This document shows, piece after piece, positions 32,004 through 42,500 of a stretch of 64,000 nt of DNA; position 1 is the first letter of the stretch, and each line of letters starts with the position of its first letter. Source of the stretch: Streptomyces sp. CB02056 (GTDB lineage: Bacteria; Actinomycetota; Actinomycetes; Streptomycetales; Streptomycetaceae); the NCBI RefSeq assembly GCF_001905545.1, contig NZ_LIPD01000007.1, positions 124,001 through 188,000 on the forward strand, read 5' to 3'. The notes under the pieces were generated by a model. The model was not told where the DNA came from. It did no database searches and saw only the letters and a program-made list of their open reading frames with translations. The translations under genes and the position numbers were made by a program.

Positions 32004-33653
32004 ATGTACACCAGACGCCGTTTCCTCCGTCTCCCGGTCACCCTGACCGCCGCCGCCGTCATCGGCCCCGCCGTCCTCACGGCCTGCTCCGACTCCTCCG
32101 CCCCGCCCTCCGCGAAGAGCGCCGGCGGCGGCACCCTGCGCTACGGCGCCGCCGTCGAACCCGACAGCTGGGACCCGCACGCCGCGTCCACTGCCGTCAC
32201 CGGGCGGCTGCTGCGCCCGGTGCTGGAGTCGCTGGTCGCGATCGCTCCGGACGGGACCGTCAAGCCGTGGCTGGCCGAGTCGTGGACGGTCTCGCCCGAC
32301 GGCCTCACCTACACCTTCACCCTGCGCACCGGCGTGACCTTCAGCGACGGCACCCCGTTCGACGCGGCGGCGGTGAAGGCGAACTTCGAGCACGTCACGG
32401 CGGCGAAGACGGCGTCCAAGCGGGCGGCCGGCCTGCTCGGCCCCTACAAGGAGACCGAGGTGGTCGACCCGCGCACGGTGGCCGTGCACCTGACGGCCCC
32501 CCACGCCTCGTTCCTCAACTCGGCGGGGAGCACCTTCCTCGGCTTCCACTCCCCCGTCGCGCTGCGCGACCACGCGGGCGACCTCTCCTCCGGCGGCGCG
32601 TTCGTCGTCGGCACCGGCCCGTTCACCTTCGAGTCGGTGACGCCGGGTCAGCAGGCGGTGTTCAAGCGCCGGTCCGACTACGACTGGGCCCCGCCGACCG
32701 CCGCCCACCAGGGGCCGGCGAAGCTGGAGAGCATCGTCGTGCTGCTGCTGAAGGAGGACGCCTCCCGGGTCGGCGCCCTGACGTCCGGTCAGGTCGACGC
32801 CGCCGAGCTGATCCCCGCCAACCGGCTGGCCGGCCTGCGCGGCCGCAACGGCGTCGAGGTGGTCCGCAAGGCGGTCCCCGGCGTCCCCTACACCTACTAC
32901 CTCAACACCGCCCGCGCGCCGTTCGACGACCCGCGCACCCGGCAGGCCGTCCGGCACGCCATCGACTTCGCCGGGATCGTCAAGGGCGTCTTCCAGGGCG
33001 AGTACGAGCAGGCCTGGGGGCCGCTGGCGCCCTCCACCCCCGGCGCCGAGCCTTCGTTCGCCAAGCCGGCCTGGGAGTACAGCAAGGAGAAGGCGGAGAA
33101 GCTGCTGGACGAGGCCGGCTGGACCGGGCGGGACGCCGACGGCTACCGAACCAGGGACGGCAAGCGCCTCAGCGCCGAGCAGCCGTACGTGCAGACCTTC
33201 GTCTCGGCCCAGAACCACACCTTCGACGTGGGCGTGCAGGACGCGCTGAAGCAGGTCGGCATCGAGCTGAAGCTGGTGCCGCTGGACTCCGCGGGCTCCA
33301 TCGGGCGCACCGGCAAGGGCGACTACGACGTGTTCGCCTTCGCCTGGCAGGGCTCCGACCCGGTCCTGCTGGGCAGCCTCTACCACTCCAAGTCCCAGTT
33401 CGGGGGCGGCGGGGCGAACGGCAGCCGGGTCAAGGACGCCGAGATCGACGGCTGGCTGGACGAGGCCGAGGCGACCGTGGACGCCGAGCGGCGCGCCGAG
33501 CTGTACCGCAAGGTCCAGCGGAAGATCGTCGAGCAGGCGTACTCCTTCCCGGCCTACATCGCCACCATGGACGTCGCCCGGCACGGCAAGGTGAACGGGC
33601 TGGTCCTGGACGTCGACGCCAACACCGACTTCTACGGCATCGGGGTGGCCTGA
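32004..33653 (+). CDS. Substrate-binding lipoprotein of a peptide/nickel-type ABC transporter (SBP_bac_5)
   Basis: A 549-aa exported lipoprotein from ATG 32004. The start TRRRFLRLP is a twin-arginine-like signal, followed by a hydrophobic stretch and the lipobox LTAC, so the mature protein begins at Cys ~31 anchored outside the membrane. The body shows family-5 hallmarks: GGGTLRYGAAVEPDSWDPHA, FTLRTGVTFSDGTPFDAAAV, YTYYLNTARAPFDDPRTRQA and PVLLGSLYHSKSQ. Family members bind oligopeptides, nickel or other small molecules. Position before a DszC/SfnB-like enzyme and a luciferase-like monooxygenase suggests an organosulfur or similar ligand, which is inference. One base separates it from the permease gene. 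Confidence 0.92.
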   Translation: MYTRRRFLRLPVTLTAAAVIGPAVLTACSDSSAPPSAKSAGGGTLRYGAAVEPDSWDPHAASTAVTGRLLRPVLESLVAIAPDGTVKPWLAESWTVSPDGLTYTFTLRTGVTFSDGTPFDAAAVKANFEHVTAAKTASKRAAGLLGPYKETEVVDPRTVAVHLTAPHASFLNSAGSTFLGFHSPVALRDHAGDLSSGGAFVVGTGPFTFESVTPGQQAVFKRRSDYDWAPPTAAHQGPAKLESIVVLLLKEDASRVGALTSGQVDAAELIPANRLAGLRGRNGVEVVRKAVPGVPYTYYLNTARAPFDDPRTRQAVRHAIDFAGIVKGVFQGEYEQAWGPLAPSTPGAEPSFAKPAWEYSKEKAEKLLDEAGWTGRDADGYRTRDGKRLSAEQPYVQTFVSAQNHTFDVGVQDALKQVGIELKLVPLDSAGSIGRTGKGDYDVFAFAWQGSDPVLLGSLYHSKSQFGGGGANGSRVKDAEIDGWLDEAEATVDAERRAELYRKVQRKIVEQAYSFPAYIATMDVARHGKVNGLVLDVDANTDFYGIGVA

Positions 33654-33654
33654 G

Positions 33655-34617
33655 GTGTCGAACAGTGCCCGGCACGTGCCGCCCTGGGCCAGGTTCGTCG
33701 CCCGGCGGCTCGCGGCGGGGCTGGTGGTGGTGTGGGGGACGCTCACGGTGACGTTCTTCGCCCTCCACCTCGCCCCCGGCGACATCGTGGACGGACTGAT
33801 CGGGCCGGGCGCCGCCGGCACCCCGGCCCTGCGTGACCAGGTGATCGCCGAGAACGGCCTGAACGACCCGCTGCTCGTCCAGTACGGCCGCCAGCTCGCC
33901 CGGTTGGCGAGCGGCGGCCTCGGCTGGTCGTACCAGCTCAACGAGCCGATCGAGCGGCTGCTCGGCAGCCAGCTCGGCCCGACCGTCGAGCTGGCGGTGT
34001 CCGCGCTGGTCACCGCGCTGGTGCTGGCGGTGCTGGCGGCCACCCTGACGGCCGGCCGGGGCCGGGCGGTGCGCGCCGCCGCCGGTGTCGCCGAGCTGCT
34101 GATGGTGTCGATGCCGTCGTTCTGGCTGGGCATCATCCTGCTGACGGTGTTCTCCTACCGGCTGCACGCGCTGCCCTCGATCGGGGCGGACGGGCCGGCG
34201 GCCCTGGTGCTGCCGACACTGGCGCTGGCACTGCCGCTGGCCGGGGTGCTCGCCCAGGTGATCCGCCAGGAGCTGGAGAGCGCCGACGGCCGCCCGTTCG
34301 TGCTGACCGCGCGCTCGCGCGGCCTGGGCGCGACGGCGGTGCTGCTGCGGCACACCCTGCGGCACGCGCTGCTGCCGCTGACCACGCTGGCCGGCTTCGT
34401 GCTGGGCAGCCTGTTCGGCGGCGCGGTGCTGGTGGAGAACATCTTCACCCGGCCCGGCCTGGGCCGGGTGCTGGCCAACGCGGTCGGCTCGCGCGACCTG
34501 CCGGTGGTCAGCGCCCTGGTGGTCATCTCCAGCGCGGCGTTCGTGGTCATCAACACCCTGGTGGACGTGCTCCACCCGCTGATCGACCCCCGGCTGCGCG
34601 AGGGAGGAGCGGCATGA
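33655..34617 (+). CDS. ABC transporter permease, DppB-like
   Basis: A 320-aa inner-membrane permease from GTG 33655. Six membrane helices can be seen, starting RLAAGLVVVWGTLTVTFFAL. The typical DppB N-terminal loop GDIVDGLIGPGAAGT precedes DQVIAENGLNDPLLVQYGRQ. The EAA loop that contacts the ATPase lies in LTARSRGLGATAVLLRHTLR. The end (LVVISSAAFVVINTLVDVLH then DPRLREGG) is characteristic of peptide/nickel permeases. It overlaps the next gene by ATGA. Confidence 0.93.
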   Translation: MSNSARHVPPWARFVARRLAAGLVVVWGTLTVTFFALHLAPGDIVDGLIGPGAAGTPALRDQVIAENGLNDPLLVQYGRQLARLASGGLGWSYQLNEPIERLLGSQLGPTVELAVSALVTALVLAVLAATLTAGRGRAVRAAAGVAELLMVSMPSFWLGIILLTVFSYRLHALPSIGADGPAALVLPTLALALPLAGVLAQVIRQELESADGRPFVLTARSRGLGATAVLLRHTLRHALLPLTTLAGFVLGSLFGGAVLVENIFTRPGLGRVLANAVGSRDLPVVSALVVISSAAFVVINTLVDVLHPLIDPRLREGGAA

Positions 34618-35471
34618 GCACCGTGACCGCCCTCCTCGACCGGCCGGCCGGGGCCGCCGCCCGCCGGGGCGCGCTGCTGCGCTCGCCCGCCCGCCTGGCG
34701 CCGCTGGTCCTGCTGGCCGTGGTGGCGCTCGTCCTGGCCTTCCCCGGGGTGTTCGCCACCCACTCCCCCGCGGCGACGGACGTCGCGGCGGCGCTGCGCC
34801 CGCCCGGTGCCGAGCACTGGCTGGGCACCGACCAACTCGGCCGGGACGTCTGGTCGCGGCTGGTGCACGGCACCCGGCTGTCGCTGCTGATCGCCGTCGG
34901 CGCGACGCTGATCGGGGTGGGCGGCGGCGCGCTGCTCGGCCTGGTCGCCGGCTGCGGCGGACGGCGCGTCGACTTCGTCCTGATGCGGCTGGTGGACGTG
35001 CTGCTGGGCTTCCCCGAACTGCTGCTCGCGCTGGTGGTGGTGGCGGTTCTGGGCGGCGGCACGGTCAACGTGGCGATCGCCATCGGCATCGCCGGGGTGC
35101 CCCACTACGCCCGGCTGGTGCGCGGCCAGGCACGACTGGTGCTGCGCTCGGAGTACGTGGAGGCGGCGCGGGTGCTGGGGGTGCCGGCCTGGCGGTCGGT
35201 GCTGCGGCACGTGCTGCCGAACGTCGGCGGCCCGCTGGTGGTGCTGGCCTCCATCGGGCTGGGCTCGGCCATCATCTCGGGCTCCGGACTCAGCCTGCTC
35301 GGCCTGGGCCCCGTCCCGCCGGAGGCGGACTGGGGCTCGATGGTCGCCGACGGCAAGGACTTCCTCCAGACGGCCTGGTGGATCTCGATCTCACCCGGCC
35401 TGGCCGTCTCGGTCGTGGTGGTCTGCACCACGCTGATCGGCCGTTCGCTGCAGCTGAGGGCGGTGCGATGA
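34614..35471 (+). CDS. ABC transporter permease, DppC-like
   Basis: A 285-aa permease from ATG 34614. A hydrophobic helix near the N-terminus (LAPLVLLAVVALVLAFPGVF) is followed by the DppC-type periplasmic segment HWLGTDQLGRDVWSRLVHGT, a family signature. The EAA loop is YVEAARVLGVPAWRSVLRHV, ending LPNVGGPLVV. Five more helices follow. Pairs with the DppB-like subunit; overlaps the ATPase gene by ATGA. Confidence 0.93.
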   Translation: MSTVTALLDRPAGAAARRGALLRSPARLAPLVLLAVVALVLAFPGVFATHSPAATDVAAALRPPGAEHWLGTDQLGRDVWSRLVHGTRLSLLIAVGATLIGVGGGALLGLVAGCGGRRVDFVLMRLVDVLLGFPELLLALVVVAVLGGGTVNVAIAIGIAGVPHYARLVRGQARLVLRSEYVEAARVLGVPAWRSVLRHVLPNVGGPLVVLASIGLGSAIISGSGLSLLGLGPVPPEADWGSMVADGKDFLQTAWWISISPGLAVSVVVVCTTLIGRSLQLRAVR

Positions 35472-37345
35472 CGACGACGACAACGGAAGCGACCGGTGCG
35501 GAGGCGACGGCCGGGGACACCGGTGCGCCGGTGCCGGGCCCGCTCGTGCGGGTGGAGGGGCTGCGGGTGTCGTTCCCCGGCGCGCCGCGGCCCGCCGTGG
35601 ACGGGGTGTCACTGGCCATCGGCCCCGGGGAGTGCGTGGCGCTGGTCGGCGAGTCCGGCTCGGGCAAGTCCGTCACCTCGCGTTCCCTCATCGGGCTGGC
35701 CGGCGCCAGGGCCCGGGTCTCCGCCCGGACCCTGGAGGTCGCCGGGGCGGACACCGCCGGCTTCGGCGAACGGCAGTGGCGCGCGGTGCGCGGCCGGCGG
35801 GTCGCCGTGGTCTTCCAGGACGCGCTGACCGCGCTGGACCCGCTGCGCACCGTCGGCGCCGAGATCGCCGAGGCGGCCCGCCTCGGCGGCACCGCCGGCC
35901 CGGACGTCGGCGCCCGGGTGGTGGAACTGCTCACGGCGGTGGGCGTGCCGGAGCCGGAGGCCCGGCGCACCCAGTACCCGCATCAGCTCTCCGGCGGGCT
36001 GCGCCAGCGCGCGCTGATCGCCTCCGCGCTGGCCGCCGACGCCCCGCTGCTGATCGCCGACGAGCCGACCACGGCACTGGACGCGATCGTCCAGGCGCAG
36101 ATCCTGGCGCTGCTCGGCCGGCTCAAGGCCGAGGGCCGGGGACTGCTGCTGGTCAGTCACGACCTGGCGGTGGTGGCGCAGTTGGCGGACCGGGTGCTGG
36201 TGCTGCGGCGGGGCGAGGTGGTGGAGAGCGGGCCGACCGGCCGGGTGCTGTCCGCCCCGGAGCACCCGTACACCCGGATGCTGCTGGACGCGGTGCCCTC
36301 GGGCCGCCCGCCGGCCCGTCCCGCCCAGGCCCCGGCACCGGCCGAGGCACCGGACACCGGGGCACCGGACACCGAGGCACCGGACGCCGAGGAGGCGGCC
36401 CCGGTGCTGACCGGGCGCGGGCTGGTCAAGTCCTTCGCCCCGGGCGGGCCGAGGGCCCTCGACGAGGTCGGGTTCACCCTGCGGGCGGGCGAGGCGCTGG
36501 GCGTGGTCGGCGAGTCCGGCTCGGGCAAGACCACGCTGGCGCGGGTCGCGATGGGTCTGTCCCGTCCCGACGCCGGGGAGGTGCTGCTGCACGGGCGGCC
36601 CTGGTCGGCGCTGCCGGAGCGGCGGCGCCGGGCCTCGCGCTCGGCGATCCAGTTCGTCCAGCAGGACCCGTACGCCTCGGCGGACCCCCGGTTCACCGTG
36701 GCGCGGATCATCGGCGAGGCGCTGCCGGGACTGCGGCGCGCCGAGCGGGCCCGGCGGTGCGCGGAACTCCTCGACCAGGTCGGCCTGCCGGCCGAGCTGC
36801 TCTCCCGCCGGCCGCACCAGCTGTCCGGCGGTCAGCGCCAGCGGGTGGCCATCGCCCGGGCGCTGGCGGGCCGTCCGCAGGTGCTGGTCTGCGACGAGCC
36901 GGTCTCGGCGCTGGACGTCTCGGTGCAGGCGCAGGTGCTGGAGCTGCTGGACCGGCTGCGGCGCGAGCGGGGCATCGCCCTGCTGTTCATCACCCACGAC
37001 CTGGCCGTGGTGCGGCAGGTCGCCGACCGGGTGCTGATCATGCGCGGCGGGTCGGTCGTCGAGGAGGGCGAGACCGAGCGGATCTTCGAGGCCCCCGCCC
37101 ACCCGTACACCCGGGCCCTGCTGGACGCCGTCCTGCGGCTGCCCGGCTCGGACGGTGCGGACGGCGCGGGCAGTACGGGCAGTACGGGCAGTACGGACGG
37201 CTCGGGCGGGGCGCACGGCGCCGACGTCACCGGCCGCGACGACCCCCGGCAGGACCCGCAGCAGGCCCCGGAGCGGAACACCGAGCAGGACACCGAACAC
37301 GTCGCCGGGCAGGACGGCGAGCACGTCACGAAGTGGGAGACATGA
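35468..37345 (+). CDS. Fused two-domain ABC ATPase (DppD-DppF in one chain)
   Basis: A 625-aa protein with two complete nucleotide-binding domains. First: Walker A GESGSGKSV (~60), signature LSGGLRQRALIA, Walker B LLIADEPTTALD, H-loop LLLVSHDLAVV. Second: Walker A GESGSGKTT (~346), signature LSGGQRQRVAIA, Walker B VLVCDEPVSALD, H-loop LLFITHDLAVV. Each ends with the oligopeptide-type HPYTR element. The linker is Pro/Ala/Glu/Asp-rich (~285-310). The tail (~560-625) has GST repeats and a Gln/Glu/Asp-rich end and is probably disordered. Such fusions are common in actinobacterial Opp/Dpp systems. Overlaps the acyl-CoA-dehydrogenase-fold gene by ATGA. Confidence 0.93.
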   Translation: MTTTTTEATGAEATAGDTGAPVPGPLVRVEGLRVSFPGAPRPAVDGVSLAIGPGECVALVGESGSGKSVTSRSLIGLAGARARVSARTLEVAGADTAGFGERQWRAVRGRRVAVVFQDALTALDPLRTVGAEIAEAARLGGTAGPDVGARVVELLTAVGVPEPEARRTQYPHQLSGGLRQRALIASALAADAPLLIADEPTTALDAIVQAQILALLGRLKAEGRGLLLVSHDLAVVAQLADRVLVLRRGEVVESGPTGRVLSAPEHPYTRMLLDAVPSGRPPARPAQAPAPAEAPDTGAPDTEAPDAEEAAPVLTGRGLVKSFAPGGPRALDEVGFTLRAGEALGVVGESGSGKTTLARVAMGLSRPDAGEVLLHGRPWSALPERRRRASRSAIQFVQQDPYASADPRFTVARIIGEALPGLRRAERARRCAELLDQVGLPAELLSRRPHQLSGGQRQRVAIARALAGRPQVLVCDEPVSALDVSVQAQVLELLDRLRRERGIALLFITHDLAVVRQVADRVLIMRGGSVVEEGETERIFEAPAHPYTRALLDAVLRLPGSDGADGAGSTGSTGSTDGSGGAHGADVTGRDDPRQDPQQAPERNTEQDTEHVAGQDGEHVTKWET

Positions 37346-38532
37346 CTGACACGACGACGGACGCCGTCCCCGAGGCCGCCGAGGCGTGGCTGCGGCGGGC
37401 CGAGGAGGTCGCGGCGCTGCTGGCGCCCGGCGCCGCCCGGCGCGACCGCGAGGGCACCCCGCCGGTGCGGGAGATCCGGCTGCTGAAGGAGTCCGGCCTG
37501 GTGACCCTGCTGGGGCCGGTCGAGTACGGCGGGGCCGGCCAGGACTGGTCCACCGCGTTCCGGGTGGTGCGCACCGTCGCGGCGGCCGACGCCTCGGTCG
37601 GCGAGCTGCTGGCCCACCACTACGTGTGGGTGTCGATCGCCGAGTTCATCGGCACCGACGAGAAGATCCAGCACATCGCCGAGGTGTCGGCCCGGGCCCG
37701 GTGGTTCTACAGCGGGTCCTCGAAGCCCCGCTCGGCGCCCCTGGTGATCCAGGACACCGGCCGCGAGATGCTGTTCCACGGGCGGCTGGAGCGCGTCCTG
37801 GGCCACCCGGTGTCGGACATCACCATCCTGGAGGGCTTCCTGGAGGACGGCGACACCCCGATCAGCGCGCTCGCGATGAGCGACCACCTGGGGCTGTCCT
37901 TCGAGCCCGGAGCCGAGGAGTTCGGGCTGCGGTCGCTGGCCGCCGGGACGGTGGTCGCCGACGGCGCGAACATCCCGTGGACCGGGGCGCTCGGCCACGT
38001 CGACAAGACCTTCGTGCCCCGGGTCTACAACACCTTCCTCACCCCGGCCTTCCAGCTCGCCCAGGCCAACGCGCTGATCGGTGCGGCCCGGGGCGCGCTG
38101 GACGCCGCCGCCCGGCACGCCCGCGAGCAGTGGTCGCAGGCGCCGCTGACCGAGGCCGCCGCCGCGGACGCGGCCCGGCACTACGGCGCCCTGGCCTCCG
38201 CGCTGTGGGCGGTGGAGGCGTTCGCCGACGCCGTCGGCGCCGAGGCGGACGCCCTGCACGCCCGGCGCCGCACGGTGACCGAGGAGGAGCGCGGCCGGCA
38301 CGCCGTCCGGGTCGCGGCGCTGGCCGCGCAGGCCGGCGCGGCCGCCGACGCGGTCACCGCCGGCGTGCTCGGGGCGGCCTGCCCCGGCGGCGCCGAGGCC
38401 GCGGCCGGGCTGGACCGCTACTGGCGGGACACCCGGGCGCGACGGGTGCACGAGGACGACCCGGGGCGCGCCCGCGTGGTGGGGCGCCACCTCCTGCACG
38501 GCGAAGTCCCCCGCCCCACCTGGTACGCGTGA
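37342..38532 (+). CDS. Acyl-CoA dehydrogenase-fold flavoprotein, DszC/SfnB-like
   Basis: A 396-aa protein from ATG 37342. It has the acyl-CoA dehydrogenase architecture: an N-terminal helical domain (IRLLKESGLVTLLGPVEYGG), a beta domain (YSGSSKPRSAPLVIQDTGRE), and a C-terminal helical domain (QANALIGAARGALDAAARHA). The catalytic Glu of true acyl-CoA dehydrogenases is not evident. The FPVEYGG-type turn, short length and linkage to a luciferase-like monooxygenase resemble DszC/SfnB flavin-dependent monooxygenases, which use FMNH2 and O2 to oxidise sulfur compounds. The end (RVVGRHLLHGEVPRPTWYA) fits this subgroup. The substrate is inferred only from context. Confidence 0.8.
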   Translation: MTDTTTDAVPEAAEAWLRRAEEVAALLAPGAARRDREGTPPVREIRLLKESGLVTLLGPVEYGGAGQDWSTAFRVVRTVAAADASVGELLAHHYVWVSIAEFIGTDEKIQHIAEVSARARWFYSGSSKPRSAPLVIQDTGREMLFHGRLERVLGHPVSDITILEGFLEDGDTPISALAMSDHLGLSFEPGAEEFGLRSLAAGTVVADGANIPWTGALGHVDKTFVPRVYNTFLTPAFQLAQANALIGAARGALDAAARHAREQWSQAPLTEAAAADAARHYGALASALWAVEAFADAVGAEADALHARRRTVTEEERGRHAVRVAALAAQAGAAADAVTAGVLGAACPGGAEAAAGLDRYWRDTRARRVHEDDPGRARVVGRHLLHGEVPRPTWYA

Positions 38533-38557
38533 CACCCCGAGTAAGGAGCACCCCCGC

Positions 38558-39595
38558 ATGACCAGCAGTTCCCCGACCGTCCCGCTGTCCGTCCTCGACA
38601 TATCGTCCATCGACTCCGCCGGCAGCCCCGCCGAGACCCTGGTCGGCACCCGCCGGCTGGTGGCGGCCGCCGACGAGCTGGGCTACACCCGGTTCTGGGT
38701 GGCCGAGCACCACAACTCGCGCGGGATCGCCGGCTCCGTGCCGGCCGTCCTGCTGGCCGCGCTCGGCGAGCGGACCAGCCGGATCCGGATCGGCGCGGGC
38801 GGGGTGATCCTGCCCAATCACCCGCCGTACGCCGTCGCGGAGTCCTTCCGGACGCTGGCCGCGCTGTTCCCCGGCCGGGTGGACCTGGGCATCGGCCGCT
38901 CGGGCGCGGACCCGCTGCTCTCCCACGCGCTGCGCCGGGCGCCCGACGAGGACTTCCCGGCGGCGCTGGAGGAGCTGCTCGCCTTCGTCGACGGCGGCTT
39001 CCCGGACGGGCACGTCTACCAGCGGCTGGAGGCCCTGCCGGAGCCGCCGCGGCCTCCGCGGCCGTGGCTGCTGGGCGCCAGTGTGCGCAGCGCCGTGGAC
39101 GCGGGCCGGCGCGGGCTGCCGTACGCGTTCGCCCACCACTTCTTCAACTCGCGCGGCACCGAGGAGGCGCTGCGGGCGTACCGGCAGAGCTTCCGGCCCT
39201 CGGCCCGGGCCGAGCGGCCGCACGCGATCGTCACCGCCTACACGGTGTGCGGGGAGACCACGGAGCACGCGCGCCGGCTGACGGCGCCGGCGCTGTTCCC
39301 GGTGCTGCGGCTGAACGGCGCCTCGCCGATCGCGCCGCTGCCCACCGTCGAGGAGGCGGCGGCGTACCCGTGGACGGAGGCCGAGCGGGCCTCCGCCGAC
39401 GCACTGCTCAGCACCCAGGCGGTCGGCGACGCCGAGGAGGTCCGCCGGGCGCTGACGGACCTGCTGGAGCGCACCGGCGCGGACGAGCTGATGGTGACCA
39501 ACAACGTCACCGACGTCGAGGAGAAGATCCGCTCGCTGGAACGCGTGCGGGACCTCGCCCCGGCGCTGCCCGTCCCCGCCGGGGTCAGCCGGTAA
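38558..39595 (+). CDS. LLM-class flavin monooxygenase (MsnO8-like)
   Basis: A 345-aa luciferase-like protein; ATG 38558 with AAGGAG about 10 bases upstream. The start PLSVLDISSIDSAGSPAETL and YTRFWVAEHHNSRGIAGSVP are typical of the MsnO8-like LLM group. GAGGVILPNHPPYAVAESF and PGRVDLGIGRSGADPLL follow, and the flavin site includes RPWLLGASVRSAVDAGRRGL. LLM enzymes use reduced flavin and oxygen to hydroxylate or cleave C-S bonds and others. With the preceding DszC/SfnB-like protein and an ABC importer it suggests sulfur-source oxidation. Its stop overlaps the convergent SARP gene by 11 bases. Confidence 0.9.
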   Translation: MTSSSPTVPLSVLDISSIDSAGSPAETLVGTRRLVAAADELGYTRFWVAEHHNSRGIAGSVPAVLLAALGERTSRIRIGAGGVILPNHPPYAVAESFRTLAALFPGRVDLGIGRSGADPLLSHALRRAPDEDFPAALEELLAFVDGGFPDGHVYQRLEALPEPPRPPRPWLLGASVRSAVDAGRRGLPYAFAHHFFNSRGTEEALRAYRQSFRPSARAERPHAIVTAYTVCGETTEHARRLTAPALFPVLRLNGASPIAPLPTVEEAAAYPWTEAERASADALLSTQAVGDAEEVRRALTDLLERTGADELMVTNNVTDVEEKIRSLERVRDLAPALPVPAGVSR

Positions 39596-42500
39596 CGGCC
39601 GGGCGGCGGCGATGGACGCGGGCGCCGAGGCTGTCGCGGATGCGGCGGTGGTGGGTGACCAGCCAGACCCGCTCGGGCTCCCCGGGCGGGCAGCGGTCCA
39701 GGGCGTGGTCGAGACAGCTGACCGCGAGCGCGTCGTCGCCCGCGGCGGCGGCCCGGGCGGACGCCCCGACCAGGGCTTCCCAGGCACGGCGCTCCATCGC
39801 CTCCACCGGGGTGCCGTCCGCCTCGGCGAGCGCGATGGCGCGGTCGTGGTGGAAGGCCAGCAGCCCGGGGCGGGGCACGTCCAGCAGGGCGGCCCAGTCG
39901 GCCGCCCGCAGGTGGCGTTCGACCAGGACGCGGCCGGGCAGCTGGGCGAGCGCGACATCGCGGCTGACGGCGTACCGGAAGGCGTACTCGACGTCTCCGG
40001 GGACGCCGCTGCGGCGCACCCGGCGCAGCAGTTCGCGCGACTCCAGGAGCTCCAGGCTGCGGCCGACCTCCTCGGGGTCGCGCTGGCTGACGGCCTCGAC
40101 CGCGCCGCGCCACAGCGTGCCGCCGACGACGGCGGCGTCGCGCAGCACCGAGCGGGTGGTGCGGTCGAGGCCGTCGAGCTGGGCGGCGGCGACGGCGAGG
40201 ACGGCCGGCGGGTGGTCGGCGCCGGCGTCCGCCGCCCGCGCGTAGGCCTGGGCGAACAGCGGGTTGCCGTCGGCGAGGGCCGCGCGGCGGTCGTCGGCGG
40301 GCGTCGGGTGGCGGCGGCCGGAGGCGGCGCCGATCACGGTGGCGGTGGCCGCGGTGGACAGCGGTGCCACGTGCAGCAGGACCGAGCGGCGCTTGGCGCA
40401 CCCCCAGGAGGGCCTGGTGTGCAGCAGTTCGGAACGGGCGCCGACGATCAGCAGCAGGGCGACCGGGCCGAGCCGGACGGTGAGGTCCTCGACGAAGGAG
40501 CGGACGAAGTCGGCGGCGCGGTGGAGGTCGTCCAGGACGACCACCAGCGGGCGCTCGGCGGCCGCCTCCTCCAGGAACTGCCGCAGCGCGCCGAGGACTT
40601 CCTCCCGTGGGACGGCGCCGCCGTCCGGCCCCTCGGCGGAGGCGGCCGGGGCGGGCAGGCCGAGGCAGGCGGCGAGCGCGGTGACGATCGGTCCGGTGTC
40701 GGCGTGCGGGAGGAGCCCGCGCACGACGTTGGTCAGTGCGGGCAGGACGACGGCCGCCGGCGCGCCGGCGCGGATGCCCGTGTAGGCGCGGACCAGGCCG
40801 GCCAGCGGCTCGTAGGGGGTGTGGGCGTCGAAGGCGGGGGTGCCCGCGTGGAGCACCCGGGGCGCCGGCGGTCCGGCGCCGTCGCGCAGCGCGGCGGCGA
40901 ACTCCCCGATCAGCCGGGTCTTGCCGATGCCGGGCTCGCCCAGCACCGTGACCAGGTACGGCAGTTGGCGCCGGACGCTGTCCTGGTAGGCGCCGCGCAG
41001 CAGGTTCAGCTCGTGGGTGCGCTCCAGGAACGGCGGTTCGGCGGGGTGCCCGGACGGCCCGCGGCCCTCGGGGCGGGCGGGCGCGGGGCGGTGGACGCCG
41101 GGGACACCGGGGACCGGGGCGAAGCCGAGGTCGGCGCCGCCGGTCTCGACGGTGGCGTCGGCGGCCCACAGTTCCCCGCGGGGGACCTGCAGCAGCAGGT
41201 GGTGGCAGGCGTCCAGGACCTCGCCGGTGACCTCCACCGGCTCGGGCGCGCTGTCGTCGTAGGTGACCACCACCTCGCCGGTGCCGACCACGAGGTGGGT
41301 GACCGGCCGGGTGGCGGCGGCCCCGCTGCCGGGCACCGGTCCGGCCGCGGTGGCCCCGGGGGTGGCCGGTCCGGGCGCCTCGAAGTGGCGGTGCAGGGCG
41401 AGGGCGGCGCGCAGGGCCCGCTCGGCGTCGTCCTCGTGGGCCCGGGGGACGCCGAAGACGACCAGCCACACCGAGCCGAAGGCGCGGCGCACGTGTCCGC
41501 CGAAGGGCGCCATCTCGCGCCGGATGTCGGCGGTCAGCTCCTTGACGGCGTGGTCGACCCGCTCGGGGGCGAGGGCGCCGCCGTCGGCCGTCCACTGGGC
41601 GCGGACCATGACGACGCTGGCCGCGCGCCGCTCGACCCGTTCCCAGGACGCGCGGAAGGCGTGCTCGGCGGCCGGGGCGGCGGCGGTCCCGGCGCGGCCG
41701 GCGCCACTGTCGTCGGCGCGGCTGCCGTCGGCGCGGTCGTCGGCGCGCGCGGGCGGGGTGGGGGCCGGCCGGGGGCGCGGCGGCTGCGGGGCGGCTGCGG
41801 CCGCAGGGCGGGGTCCGGCCGGGGGCGGGAAGTCCGCCGCGCCGCCCGGGGCGGTGGTGAGCCGCAGCGCCAGGGCCGGGTCGTGGCTGAGGATCGCGCG
41901 CTGGAGGCGTCGCAGGTCGCGGCCGGGCTCCAGGCCGAAGCGGTCGGCGAGCAGGTCCCGGGTGCGCCGGTAGCGGTCCAGCGCCTCGGACTGGCGCCCG
42001 CAGTTGTAGAGGACGACCATCAGCTGGGCGACCAGGCGTTCCCGGGTCGGCTCGGCCTCCAGCATGGACTCCAGTTCGCCGATCAGCTCGCGGTCCCGCC
42101 CCATCGCCAACTCGGCCTGGATGCAGTCCTCGTGGACGGCGAGCCGGGTGCCCTGGAGGGCGGCCAGCTCGGGCCAGGTGAGCCCGGCGTCGCTCACGTC
42201 GGCGAGCACCGGACCGCGCCACAGGCCGAGGGCGCGGCGCAGCAGTTCCGAGGCCCGCGTCCAGTCGCCGGCCGCCAGTCGGGCCCGGCCCAATGTGACA
42301 AGCTCATGAAATTCCGTGAGATCGAGCTGTTCAGGCTCGATTCTGAGCACGTATCCGGGCACAGTGGTATTCAGCGCGGGTTTCCCGTCCGCCGGCTCCC
42401 CGACCGCCTGGAATGCGCGGCGCAGCCCGGCCACCGAGTTCTGCACCATTTTCCGCGCCGTGGACGGACGGTCATCGCCCCAGAGTGCGGCGACTATCTC

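Noticed and set aside
30107..33751. 1214-aa plus-strand frame across the MFS and substrate-binding genes
   Set aside because: Shadow frame spanning a terminator and two well-defined genes; Arg/Gly-rich nonsense.
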